The notes under the pieces were generated by a model. It had not been told where the DNA came from and searched no databases. It worked only from the letters and a program-made list of their open reading frames with translations. DNA of 64,000 bases, taken from the NCBI RefSeq assembly GCF_000341105.1, contig NZ_ANBB01000014.1:1-64000 (forward strand), in the 5' to 3' direction. Positions 9,001-21,000 of this stretch are shown piece by piece. Each line of letters begins with the position of its first letter. Position 1 is the stretch's first letter. Source of the stretch: Nocardiopsis potens DSM 45234. Its GTDB lineage: Bacteria; Actinomycetota; Actinomycetes; Streptosporangiales; Streptosporangiaceae. Made by a program: the position numbers and the translations under genes.

Positions 9001-12000
9001 CCGGCGCCGGGACCGATCGACTCCGGCATCGGGAGGTTCTCCGGCCCGGAGGAGGGGCGGCCCAGCACCAGTTTCCGCCACCAGGAACCGATGTCCTCCA
9101 TGTCGTTCTGGAACTCGGCGTTCCGGTTGAGCGGGACGGCGGCGGGGCGCTCCTCGGGCCGCACCGGGCCCCGGCCGTCCGCGGCCGGCGGCCCCTGGGG
9201 GGCGGTCTCCATGGCGCTGACCGGGACGATCTCCTTCAGCGCCCCGACGTCGTCCACCGCGCCCTCGATGGGGGCCTTGGGGTTGTTCCAGCCGCCCTCG
9301 TGGGTGAGGGTGAACAGCAGCCGGGGCCGGGACTCGGTGTTCACGCCCGGTTCCTTCACCGTGCGGGTGCGGTTGTCGCTGGTGGAGTCGGCGGACGCGG
9401 TGGTGTGCTCGGTGCCCAGCTCCGGCGCGGGCAGCGGGCCCTTGAGGCCCAGCGTGTTCACCCGGTCCGACGGCAGCTGAGGGGAGCCGCCCTCGGTGGC
9501 CGGCGGCTCCGCGGCGAGCGGCCGCGCCCCGCCGTCGAGGCCGGTGGAGAGCGCGAACTTGTTCCCCTTCGCGGTGGAGGCGCCCCGCTCCTCGGAGTCG
9601 GTGTCGGTGCGCTCGGAGGTCATCTGGGACTCCACCGCGCCGGCGGCGGGCGCGCCCCGGTCCAGCCGCAGCCGCAGCCAGCCGCCGTCGCTGAACCGCT
9701 GGCCGCCGAGGGTCTTCTCGCGCAGCCGGACCCGCACCACCAGGCCCTCGCTGAGCAGCGGCCGGCGCATGCCCCGGGCGTCGTTGGGCGACAGCGCGAT
9801 CCGGACGTCGTGCTCGCTCTGCCCGGTGAGCCGGTACCCGGCGGCCTCCACCTGCTCCTTGATCCCCCGGACGGCGGCGTCGACGTCCAGGCCGCCGAGG
9901 GAGAGCCCGCGGCCGGTGCCGGGCGCGGGGGCGGACAGGCCCTCCGGCGCGCCGCGGGCGGTGCGCAGCCGGGCGGCCAGCCCCTCGGTGCCGCGCAGCA
10001 GCCCCTTCATGGCGAGGTCGATGACGCGGTACCGGGTCTCCTCGCGGCCGGCGGCGCCGTCCGCGTCCGCGCCGTCCCCGTTCCCGTCCGCGCCGTCCGC
10101 GGGGGGCTGAGTCGCCGTCCGCTCGAACGGCAGGCCGACCAGCATGTTCCACCGCTCGCGGAGGTCGGCGGAGAACCGGAACCGCACGTCGCGGGAGACG
10201 CCGGCGGTGCTCCCGGCCAGGGTGAACTTGTCCTCTTCGGTGAACCCGGTGCTCTCCGCGGTGGCGGAGGACCGGCTCCAGGTCCAGGAGCCGCCCAGCG
10301 ACCCGCGGATCAGGTTGTACACCGAGGAGCCGCGGTCCGGGGAGCCCTGGAACTTCAGGCCGGCGTCGGCCTTGTTGGAGAACGCCCGGCCGCTGCCGGT
10401 GGCGCGCTCGCTCTCGGTCTTCACCGTCAGGTCGATGCCGCCGTCGCGGAGCGCCTCGGAGACCGAGATTCCGCGGTCCTCGGCGGTGATCCTCCCGTCC
10501 ACGTCGGAGCGCTTGGTGATGGCGTCCTCGTACTGCTGCCGGAACGGCAGCCCGCCGCGGCGCAGCGCATCGGACTCGGCGGCGAGCGAGCGGGGGGAGG
10601 TGAGCGTGCGCAGCTGGCCGCCGACCGCCTCGCCGGACCACAGCGCCCTGGCGTACCCCGTCGCCCGGCCGAGCGTCCGCTGCACCGTGTCCAGCAGGCC
10701 GTCGGCGTGCGCGGAGCGGTTGGCGTGCGGCAGGTCGAGGAGGACGCCGGCGTCCTCGCCGCCCTCCCGGATCCGCCGGTCCCGCTCGGCGCGGAACTCG
10801 GCGTCGCGCACCTCGGCGCGGGCCCGCGCGGTCCGCGAGCGGGCCTCCGCCTCGTCCGCCCCGTCGAACCCGGCCCGGCGGACCTCTTCGCGGGTGTTGC
10901 GCAGGGCCCTTCCGGCCCGGTCCGCCCGGTCCCGGGCCTCCCGGGCCCGCTGCTCGGCGCGCCCCGCCTCGTCCTCGGCGGCCTCGCGCCGCACCCGGGC
11001 GCCGTCCAGGTCCCCCTGGGCCTCGGCGAGGTCCTCCTCGGCCTGCCGGACCCGCTCGTTCCGGTCGCGGAGCTCCCTCTGGGCCTCCTGGAACAGCTCC
11101 CGGGCTTCGCGGAGTCCGTCCTGCGCCTCCCGGAGGCCGTCCTGCGCCCGCCGGATCCCGTCCCCGCTCTCCTGGGCCGCGCCGCCGTCCCGGCCGCCCG
11201 GGGCGCGCCGGTCCCCGGTGGGGCCGGCCGCCCCGCCCGGGGTGCGCCGCTCCGGCGCCGCCTCGGCCTTCCGCCGCTCCTGTGCGAGCCTGCCCTCGGC
11301 CTCGGTCACCCGGTCCTGCGCGGCGGCGATGCCCTCCCACGCCCGGGTGAGGCCGCGCTGCGCCTCCGCGCGGTCCCGCCGCTCCTCTCGGAGGCGCCCC
11401 TCGGCCCGGTCGGCGCGGTCCCGGGCCTCGCCCTGGAGCCGCGCGGCCCCGTCCGCCTCGTCGCGGAGCCCGCGGGCGGTCTCCGCGGCGGTCCGCGCGG
11501 CGCCGTCCGCCTCCGCGGCGGCGCTCTCCCTGGCCGGGAGGCGGATCAGGGCGGCCAGGCCGTTCCGCAGCCGGTTCGCCTCGGTGCGCAGCGCCCTCAG
11601 GGTGCGCGGCCGCCCGCCGCCGTCCACCGGCCGCTGCTCGCCGGGGACCTCCCGGGTCGCCGGGGTCTCCACGAGGAGCACCGGCGGGGGGTCGCCCTCG
11701 CGCGCCCCCCGGTAGAGGGGCCGGGACTCGCCCCCGGCCAGGGAGACGTTCAGGTTCGCGGTGTAGCTCCACCGGTCCACCGGGCCCGACGAGCCGGCGC
11801 CGGCCTCCACCCCGCCCTTGCCGCCGTCCTGCGCCGACCGGGTCCAGCCCCACTCGGCCCGGTCGGTCGCCCCGAACTCGGTGATGAACCAGGGCATGTC
11901 CGCGGGGGTCTGGCCGTGCCGGTACTGGGCCTTGAAGCCGCCCTCCACCGCGGCCTTGCGGCCGTGCTCGGTGGCGTCGCCGAGCGAGGCGCTCCCGGTC

Positions 12001-15000
12001 AGCGAGGAGGAGAGCTTCCCCGACTCCCGGGTGCCCCGGTGCACCCCGCCGGTGAAGTCCGCGCCGATCCGCACGCTGAAGTGGTTCGCGCCGTCCTGGG
12101 AGCTGCGGTCGGACATCATGCCCAGCCCGCTGAACACCTGCCGGGCCGGCCCCGGGCCGAGCCGGAACAGGTTGGTGAACCCGGACGGGCGCAGGTCGAT
12201 GACGACGCCCTCGCCGGAGAGCGCGTCGGCCTCCACCGCGGCGCGCTCGATCCGCGAGTAGAGCCGCATCGTGTTCAGCAGCCGGGTGTCGCGCTTGCGC
12301 CACAGCCGGTTCCACCCGCCGGGCCGGTCATCGGTCCGCTCGCCCGGCGGCAGCACCAGGTCCGGCCGGGCCCGGTGGACCATCTCGTGCACGCGGCGGG
12401 CGATGTCCCGGGCCGGGGTGTCGCCGGGCTCCTGCCGGTCCTGCCCGCCGTTCCGGTCCCGTCCCTGGCCCTGCTCCTGGCCCTGCTCTCGGGCCGGGGG
12501 CTCCTTGCGCAGGTCGCCGTTGCCCCAGCGCAGGCCGACCGGGTGCGCCTCGCCGAAGTCGGTGATCCGGCGCCGGTCCAGCCCGAGCCCGCCGGGGGAG
12601 GGCCGCTCGGCGCCGGCCGGAGGGTCGGTCCAGGCCGGGCCGGTCAGCTCGGCGACGTCCTCGGCGGAGAGCAGGTCCAGGGTGGTCGTCTCCACCGTCC
12701 GGGACACGCCCTCGGTGGTGGTGATCCGGTACCGGCGGGTGACCTCGTACAGTGCGGAAGGGCCCTCGGCCGACGCGGCCCGGTTGCGCTCGGCGCCGTG
12801 GTCGGTGGAGCGGCCCTGCTTCACGGTGCGCTGGTGGCCGCCCTTCAGGGAGCCGCCGACCCGGGCGGTGGCGCCCGGGGTGGGGTCGACGGTGCCCATC
12901 ACGCCGCCCTCGGCCTCGACCTCGAACTTCCCGGTCCGGTTGGCGGTGGTCGCCGCCGACGCCGAGGACTTGTCGCCGTCGCTGAACGAACTCCCCTCCA
13001 GGACCGGACCGACCCTCCGGTAGTGCACCGGGCCGCCGTGGATCTCGGCGCTGTTCAGCCACTCCTTGGACCCGGTGCGGCCGGACTCCCGCTGGGTGTA
13101 GGGGAGGGACAGCGTCTCGCCCCGGTCCAGCCGGGCCATCGCGTCCTTGACGCCGTTCGGGCCCAGCAGCCGCTCCAGCCGGTCCCGCTCGCCCGGGCCC
13201 AGGTCGTGCCGGGACCCGGCCGCGTCCGAGGTGGAGAGGCCGGTCGCGGTCCGGTCCCCGCCCGGGCCGAGCAGGGCCAGCGTCCGGGCGAACCGCGGGG
13301 CGCGGCGCAGCACAGGGCCGCCGGCGGCGCCGATCGCCTCCGGCAGGGCGGGAACGCCGTCCCCGGTCGCGAGGCGGCCCGGCAGGGTCACCCGCCGGAC
13401 GTCGGACACGGTCGCCTCGGGGTCGCGGAGCGGGCCGCCTCCGCCCTGCCCGGGCGCGGTGCCGCCGCCTTCGCGGGCGGCTCCGCCGCCCGCCGGGTCC
13501 CCGTCCCGGAGGGTGAGCCGGATCCGGGTGTCCGCGGTGTACTCGGCCGCGTCGCCCGACGCGTCGACCGCGCGCTTGGTCCTGGTCTCGGCGGCCGTCT
13601 GGTACTGGGTGCCGCGCTGCCGCTGAGCCAGCAGCACCTTGAGCTTCACGTCGAGCAGGGCGACCTTGCCCATGATCTTGCCGACGACGGTGGCCGGGGC
13701 GGTGATGTTGACCTGCTTGCGGGACTGCTGGGAGGCGGTCCCGGTGTGCTTGGCGCGGTCCTCGTAGGTGGTGGTGGGCCGCCCGGTCGCGCCGTCCGCG
13801 GCCCGCCACACCCGGGAGAGCTCGACGTCGACGGTGCCCCGGCGCGACCTGTCCGCGGACTCCACCGGGACGGAGACGGTGAGCCGGCCGTCCCGGTCCG
13901 AGGAGCGCGGCCCCTGCTCGGCGGCGTCCTGCAGCAGCCGGAGCCCGTCGCGGGTGGGCCACCACCCGTTGCTCCGCATCCGCTCGCGGACGGTGTGGAC
14001 GGTCTCCGCCGCCGCGCCCGAGCGCGGGGTGTGCACGCCGGAGAAGCCGCCCTGGTCGCGGGTGCCCGCGCGGGTCAGCGCGTCGAGCAGGCCGCGGGTG
14101 TCGCGGTCGACGGGCGGGGGCGGGGCCGTCTCGCTCCGCACGGAGGAGGCGTCGGAGTCCTCCGCCCCGTGATGGGCGGTCTCCGTCTCCTGGACGGTCT
14201 CGGTCTCCTGGACGGTCTCGGGGTTCTCCTCCGCTTCCGGGATCGGGTCCAGGTCGTGCCGCCGTCCTCGCAGGCCGCCCTGGTTCTGCTGTGCGGTGGA
14301 GGACTCTGCCCGGGAGGAGAAGTCGGTCATCTCGTAGGACTGGGTCCCGACCCGCTTCGGCGGGGCGGCGGCCGGGAACCGGCGCTGCTTCGAAGAACCG
14401 GCGTCCTCCTTCGCGCCGCTCTGCGGGTCTTCGCCGAGGGAGCGGCCGGTGTGCCGCGGGCGGTTCTGCAGGCCGCTCCGCCCGTTCCGCCCGCTCTCCT
14501 CGCTCTGCTCGCTCTGCTCGCTCTGCCCGTTCCGGTCGTTCTGCCCACCGCGTCCGTTCCGGGAGCCGCTCTGCTCGCCGCTCCGCCCGCTGCTCTGCCC
14601 GCCGTCCTGCGCATCGCCGTGCGCGCCGCGCGCCCGGGACAGCTTCTCCGCGTAGTCGTCGAGCGTGCGCCGCTGCTCGCCCAGGGCCTTCTGCAGCTCG
14701 GAGCGGCGCTCGACCAGGTCGTTCAGGGCCTTGCGGAGGCCGGGGTCGAGGCGGTCCCCGTCGGTGAGCGCGGCCAGCCGCCGCTCGGCGTCCTCGCGGT
14801 CCGCCTTCTCCCGCTCGGGCGTCCGGCCCCAGCCGCGATCGGCCGCGCCCTCGGTGAACCCGAGGTGCCGGCGGACCGCCGCGACGGCGTCCCGGGCGCT
14901 CCCGCTCCACTCGGCGGGGTCCAGGTCCGGCGGGAGCGCCAGCAGGTCGGCGGCCCGCCGGGCGTCCTGCTCCTCGGCGGAGCCGGCCTTGCGGTCCAGG

Positions 15001-18000
15001 CCGAGCTCCCGGTCGAGCGCGTCGCTCAGCGCCTTCTCCGCGTCGGCGGTCTTCTTCTGCGCCTCGGCGGTGTCCTTCCAGGCGTCCTTGGCGTCGGAGC
15101 CGAGCAGGCCCAGCTCGGTGGCCTGGCTCTCGGTGAGCCACACGTCGGCGTGGGTGCGCACGGTCTCGGTCCGGGACGGCCGCAGGGGGAGGCCGAACGG
15201 CCCCTCGGCGGCGGTGTCCTCCGCCCTGACCTCCGCGTTCAGCGGGATGCGCACCAGGTAGCCGGTGGCCTTCGGGCCGGCCTCGCCGTACTCGGTGCCC
15301 TGGGAGGTCGCGGTCTGCTTGCCGCCGGCGGAGGAGGCCGACAGGGCGCCCGAGGTCCCCGCGCCGCCGGTGATGAACAGGGAGCTCTCGTTGAAGCCGC
15401 TGCGCGGTTCGCCGCCGGTGCCGGTGGCACCGGTGATGTCCAGCGACATCGGCACCGTGGCCCCGTCCGACCGGGTGGCCGAGCTCTCCTCGCGGCGCGC
15501 GGTCTGGACGTAGCCGTCCGAGCCGGCCGAGGCGGAGACGTCGATGATCTTCGCGCCGTTCTTCAGCGCGGAGACGTTCAGCGACACGTCCAGGCCCGGC
15601 ACGGCGAACGGGCCGCTGCCGTCGAGCAGCGGGGCGCCGGGGCCGCGCTGCGCGTCGGGGAAGCCCATCCGCAGCCGCTGCTCGCCGGCGGCGGCGGAGA
15701 GCACGTCGGCGCGCGCGGCGGCCCGCCCGTCGCGCAGGAAACCGGTCGCGGCCTCGACGGTGTCCTGTCCGGCCGCGGGCCTCCAGCCCAGCGCCCTGGC
15801 GCCGGCCCGGATCAGGGCGTCGGCGATCGGGCGGTGCGCGATCCCCTCCGGGACCGGCAGCTCGAACGGGACCTTCTCCGCGTCCCCCTGGCCGTCGCCC
15901 TGCTCGGGCGTGCTCCCGGCGGTCTCGCGGCCCTCTCCGCTCTCTCCGCCCGTGCCCTCGGCCGTGTTCCGGGTCCCGGTGCCCTGCCCGCCGGCCTCCT
16001 CGGTCCCGGTCCCGTCCTGCCTGGGGCCGGCCGGCTCCAGCGCGCCCACCGGGACGATCTCCTTGAGCGGCCCGACGCCGTCGACCCTCCCGCGGACGGT
16101 GCCCAGCGAGCGGTCGGTCATGCCCTCCAGGCCGAGGGAGAACTCCAACCGGACCGGGGTCTCCGCGTTCACGCCCGGGGCGTCCACGGTGCGCTCCCGG
16201 TTGTCCGCCGTCGACTCGGCGGAGGTCTTCGCGGTCTCGGTGCCGAACTCGGCCACCGGGATCGGACCCTGCACGTTCACCACGTGGATCCGGTTCTCCG
16301 GGAAGGTGGCGTTGCCGCTGGCGTCCGGAGCCCCGGCGCCGATCGGGTGGCCTCCCCCGTCCAGCCCGAACACCACCCCGGCCTTGTTCTGCTTCGACGC
16401 CGAGTCGCTCTGCTCGCCGGTGCCGGTCACCGTGCGGGTGGAGGACATGCCGGCCTCGACCGGGCCGAGAGCGGTCCCGCTCCCGCCGGGCTCCCGGACC
16501 AGCCTGATCCGCATCCAGCCGCCGTGGCTGGCGCCGCCGGAGCGCACCCCGCCCTTGGCCCGGACCTGGACCACGATCCCCTCGCCGAGCAGGTCGCGCA
16601 TGGCGGGCCGGGAGTGGTTGCGGGAGAGCGCCACCCGGATGTCGTGCACGCTCTGCTCGGTGAGCTCGTAGCCCCCCGTGCGGACCTGGTCCTTGATGCC
16701 GTCCACGGCCCGCTGCACGTCCACGCCGTTGAGCGCGTGCCCCCGGGTCGACCCCTCGGGCAGGGCGCCCAGCCCGCGGTGGGCCTCCCGGGCCTCCCGA
16801 AGCCGGCGACCCAGCCCCTCGGTGCCGCGCAGCAGTTCGCGCATGGCCAGGTCCAGCACCCGGTGCCGGGACTCCGAGGCGTTCTCCGTGCGCCCCCGGG
16901 CGTCGACCTCCTCCTGCCGGTCCCTGCTGGTCTGCCAGGGCATCGGCAGCGCCAGCGTCCACCGGCGGCGCTCCGAGCCCCGCACCCGGAGCCGGTCGTC
17001 GCCGTCGACCCGGACCGTGCTGCCGGACAGCCCGATCTGCTCCTCCTCGGTGGAGGTGGCGCTCTCCGTGCGGGCGGTGCCGGACTTGCCGGTCCAGCGC
17101 AGCCCGAACATGCCCCGGAGCCGGTTGTGGTTGGCCGCGTCGGGGTCGGGCGCGCCCTGCCCCTTCAGGCCGAAGGAGAGCAGGTGCGAGTCGCTCGTGC
17201 CGGTGCCCTGGGACTTCTCGGTCTCCGCCTTGTAGGTGAGGTCGATGCCGCCGCCGAGCAGCGCGTGCGAGGCGCGCATGTTCAGCCGCTCCGCGGTGAG
17301 CAGCAGGTCCGCGTTGCCCCGGCGGGTCAGCGCGCTCTCGTACTGGGCCTGCACCGGCAGGCCGCCGTTGTGCAGGTCGTCGCCGTTGGCGGCGAGCGAC
17401 TTGGCGGAGGTGAGCGTCCGCGGCTGGTCGAGCAGGGCAGGGCCGGAGCGGGCCGCCGCGTCGAAGCCGACGGCCTGGCCGAGCAGCCGCCGGACCGAGC
17501 CCCACAGGCCGTTGCCGTCGGCGTTCACCGGGGCGTGCGGCATGTCGTCCAGCAGGCGCGAGCCCTCGTCGCGGATCCGCCGGTCCCGCCGCTCGGCGAA
17601 CCTCCGGTCGGCGTCGCGGCCCTGCGCCTCGGCGGCCTCCTCCCGGGCCCGGCGCGCCCGCTCCAGGGCCTGGTCCGACCGGGTGCGGGCCTCCCGGGCC
17701 TCCTCGTTCCGCCGGGTCGCGGCGGCCTCGGCCTGCTCGGCCCTCTCCGCGGTCTCCTCGGCCCGCGCCCTGGCCTTCTCGGCCTGCTCCTCCGCGTCCC
17801 CGGCCTTCTTCGCGGAGTCGGCGGCGTCCTGTTCGGCCCGGTCCGCGCGGCGCTCGGCGTCTTCGGCGCGACGCTCGGCCTCGGCGGCCCGCCGCTCGGC
17901 GTCCGCGGCTCCGCGCTCGGCTTCGGCGGCCCGGCGCTCGGCGTCGGCGATCCGGTCCTCGGCCCGCCGGTCGGCGCGCCGGGAGCGGTGCGATGCGGAG

Positions 18001-21000
18001 TCGGAGTCGGAGTCGGTCTTCCCGGTCCGCTCCGTGCGGTGCCCGGCGTCTTCGGCCTGCTGGCCGGTGTCCGTCTTCCCGGCCTGCTCCGCGCGGCGTT
18101 CGGCGTCCGGCCCCTGCTCTTCGCCGTCGGCTCTTCCGGCCTGCCGTTCGGCGCGCCCGAACCGGCGCTGCGCGGCGTCGGCCTCGCGCTTCGCCTCCTC
18201 GGCGCGGCGCTCGGCGGCGTGCAGCTCCTTGCCCAGGGCCTCCAACCGGTCGGTGAGCCGCTGCACCCGGGCCCGGTCGGCGGCCCGCTGCGGCCCGTCG
18301 CCCTCGCCGCGGGCGGCGGCCGCCTCGGCGGCGAACAGCTCCTCGCTCGCGGTGCGCCACCGCTGGGCGGCCTGCTCCTGCTCGGCGCGGGCCTCGTCGG
18401 CCTGCCGACGCAGCTCCTCGTAGCGCGCGCGCTCGCTGCGGAGCGCGCCGAGGTCCGCGGCCGCCTCCTTGCGCCGCTGCTCGGCCTCGGCGGCCTTCTC
18501 CCGCTCCGCCCCGGCGTTCCCGCGTTCGGCCCGGGCGTTCCGGCGTTCGGCGGCGGCCCGTTCGGCGTCCTTCCCGGCCTGCTCCCTCAGGGCCTCGCGC
18601 TCGGCCCGCCGCTCCGGGCCCTGCTGCTCTTCGTGCTCCTTGCGGGCCTCGCCGGCTTCGTCGCGGACCTTTCCGGCGGCCTTCTCCGCCTCCTCGGCCA
18701 GCCGCTCCCGCTCCTCGGCCTCGCGGAGGGCCTCCTCGGCCTCGCGGCGCCGGGTGCGGGCCTGCTCGGTGAGGGCCCCGGTGTCCTTCCCGTCCTGGCC
18801 GGGGGAGTGCTCGCCCGGGACCGGCCTGGTGCGGGGCGTCTCCACCAGCAGCCGCGGCTCGTCGGCGGGGGAGTCGAACAGCCGCGCGGGGTCCCCGTCG
18901 CCGATCCCGACTTCCAGGTTGAGGGTGAGGTTCCACGCGTCCGCCGTCCCGGAGGCGGAGGAGCCGCCGGTGACGCCGCCCTTGGCGGTGCCGGACAGCG
19001 GGGTCGTGTCCTCCCGGTCGAACCGGTAGGAGAGCCCGCCGTCCACGATGTGCTGCGGCAGCCCGGAGGGGGTGGTGCCGAACCGGCCCTGGACGCCCAG
19101 CGCGGCCTCCCCGTACCAGCCGGTGCCGCGCTGCCGGCCGAGGCCGATGCCGGTGGTCCCGCCCAGCGAGGAGGTGAGCTTCCCGCCGTCCCGGGCGCCC
19201 TGGTGCACGGGGTCGGTGGGGGAGGCGGTGAGCACCACCCGGACGAAGTTCGCCCCGTCCCGTACGTCGCCGCTGAACGTGTTCGTCCACTTCGACGTGG
19301 TGTTGATCAGGAAGTTCTTGAACCGGCCCGGGGCAGGCATCAGGAAGTTGCGCAGCCCGCCGGTGAGCAGCCGGACGGAGATCCCCTCCGCGATGAGCGC
19401 GTCCGGCTCGGCGGTGATCCGCGCGGCCAGGTCGTCGATGGCCCGGGTGTTGAACTCGCGCATGTCGGAGCCGAGCCACGGCACCTTCCACCGGCTCCGG
19501 GGCGGCGGGTTCTCGCCGGGCGGCAGCACCAGGTCGGGGAAGCGGGCGCGGACCATGTCGCGCAGCCGCTCGCGGACCCGCAGCACGTGCGGGTCGCCGT
19601 CGGCGCCGCGAACCGTCCCGTCGTCGCCCTGCAGCCGGACCGGGACGGCCTCGCCGAGGTGGCGCACCCGGCCGTCGTCCAGGTCCATGCCGCCGGGGCG
19701 CTCCGGCGGGGCGTCGGCCGGGGTGCCGGTCGGCGGGTCGGTCGGGGTGTCGGTCGAGGACCCGCCGTCCTCCCGAGGGGCCTGCCCGGTGGTGTCCCCG
19801 GTGCCCTCCGCGCCGGTGTCCTCCCCGGTCGCGGTCTCTTCCCCGGTCGTGTCCGCGGTGGTGTCCGCGGCCGTGTTCCCGGTGGTGTCCGCGGTGCGGG
19901 TGCCGCCCCCGGCGGGATCCTGGCCGGCGGGGTCCAGGCCGGGGCCGTCGGTCGCCTGCTTCAGCGCCTCGGCGTCGGAGACCGGGAGCAGGTCCCGGCT
20001 GACGACGGTGATCTCCTCGGTACCGCCGTCGGAGTGGACGACCCGGTAGCGCCGGGTGACCTCGTACAGCGCGGCCGGCCCCTCGGTCTTGGCGCCCCGG
20101 GCGCGCTCCGAGGAGTGCTCGGTGCCGCGGGTCTTCTTCACCGACCACTGGCCGCCGCCGGTGGCCTCGCCGCCCACCCGGACCTTGGTCGCGCTCTCCG
20201 GCGCGGAGACGGTGCCGGTCACGCCGAGCCCGGCGCTCAGCTCGTACTTGTTCGTCCTGGTCGCCGTGGTCGAGGAGGAGACCGACGACTTGTCGGTGTC
20301 GCTGAACGCGCTGCCGTCCAGCACCGCCGGGCCGATCCGCCGGTAGCCGACCGGGCCGCCGTGCACCTCGGCCCGGAGCACGCGCGCCTCGCTGCCGAAC
20401 CGCTTGCGCCGCACCTCCGTGTGCTCCCGGACCAGGACCTCCCCCTGGTCCAGCAGGGGCGCCGCCTTCTTGAGGGACTCCGCGTCGATCAGCGACCGCC
20501 AGCGCTCCCCGCCGGTGCCGCCGCCGTCGCGGGACCGGCCGCCGCGCACGTCCTGCACCGCCAGGGTGCGGGTGAACCGCGGGGCGCGGGTGAGCACCGG
20601 GCCGTTCCCGTCCTCCGACCCGATCCGGTCCGGCGGGGCGGCGCCCTGGCCGCCGTCGGTGCGGGGGCGGCCGGGCAGCGCGACGCGGACCGCGTCCCGC
20701 ACGGTGAAGCCGCCCCCGTCGCGGGGGCCGCCGACCTCCCGGACCCCGGTGTCGGCGGTGAACTCGGAGGCGCCGTCCCCGTCGGCGTCGATGCCGCGCT
20801 TGTGCTTGTGCTCGCCGGAGGACTGGAAGTCCATGCCGCGCTTGCGGACGCCGATGGACGTCTTCGCCTTCGGCGTGATCAGCCCGGTCTGGCCGCCGAA
20901 CTCGCCCACCACGGTGATCGGCATGGCCGGGTTGAACGCCTTGGTGGACTGCTGGGTCCCGGTGGACACCGACTTGCCGCGGTTCTCGTGCACCACGTTG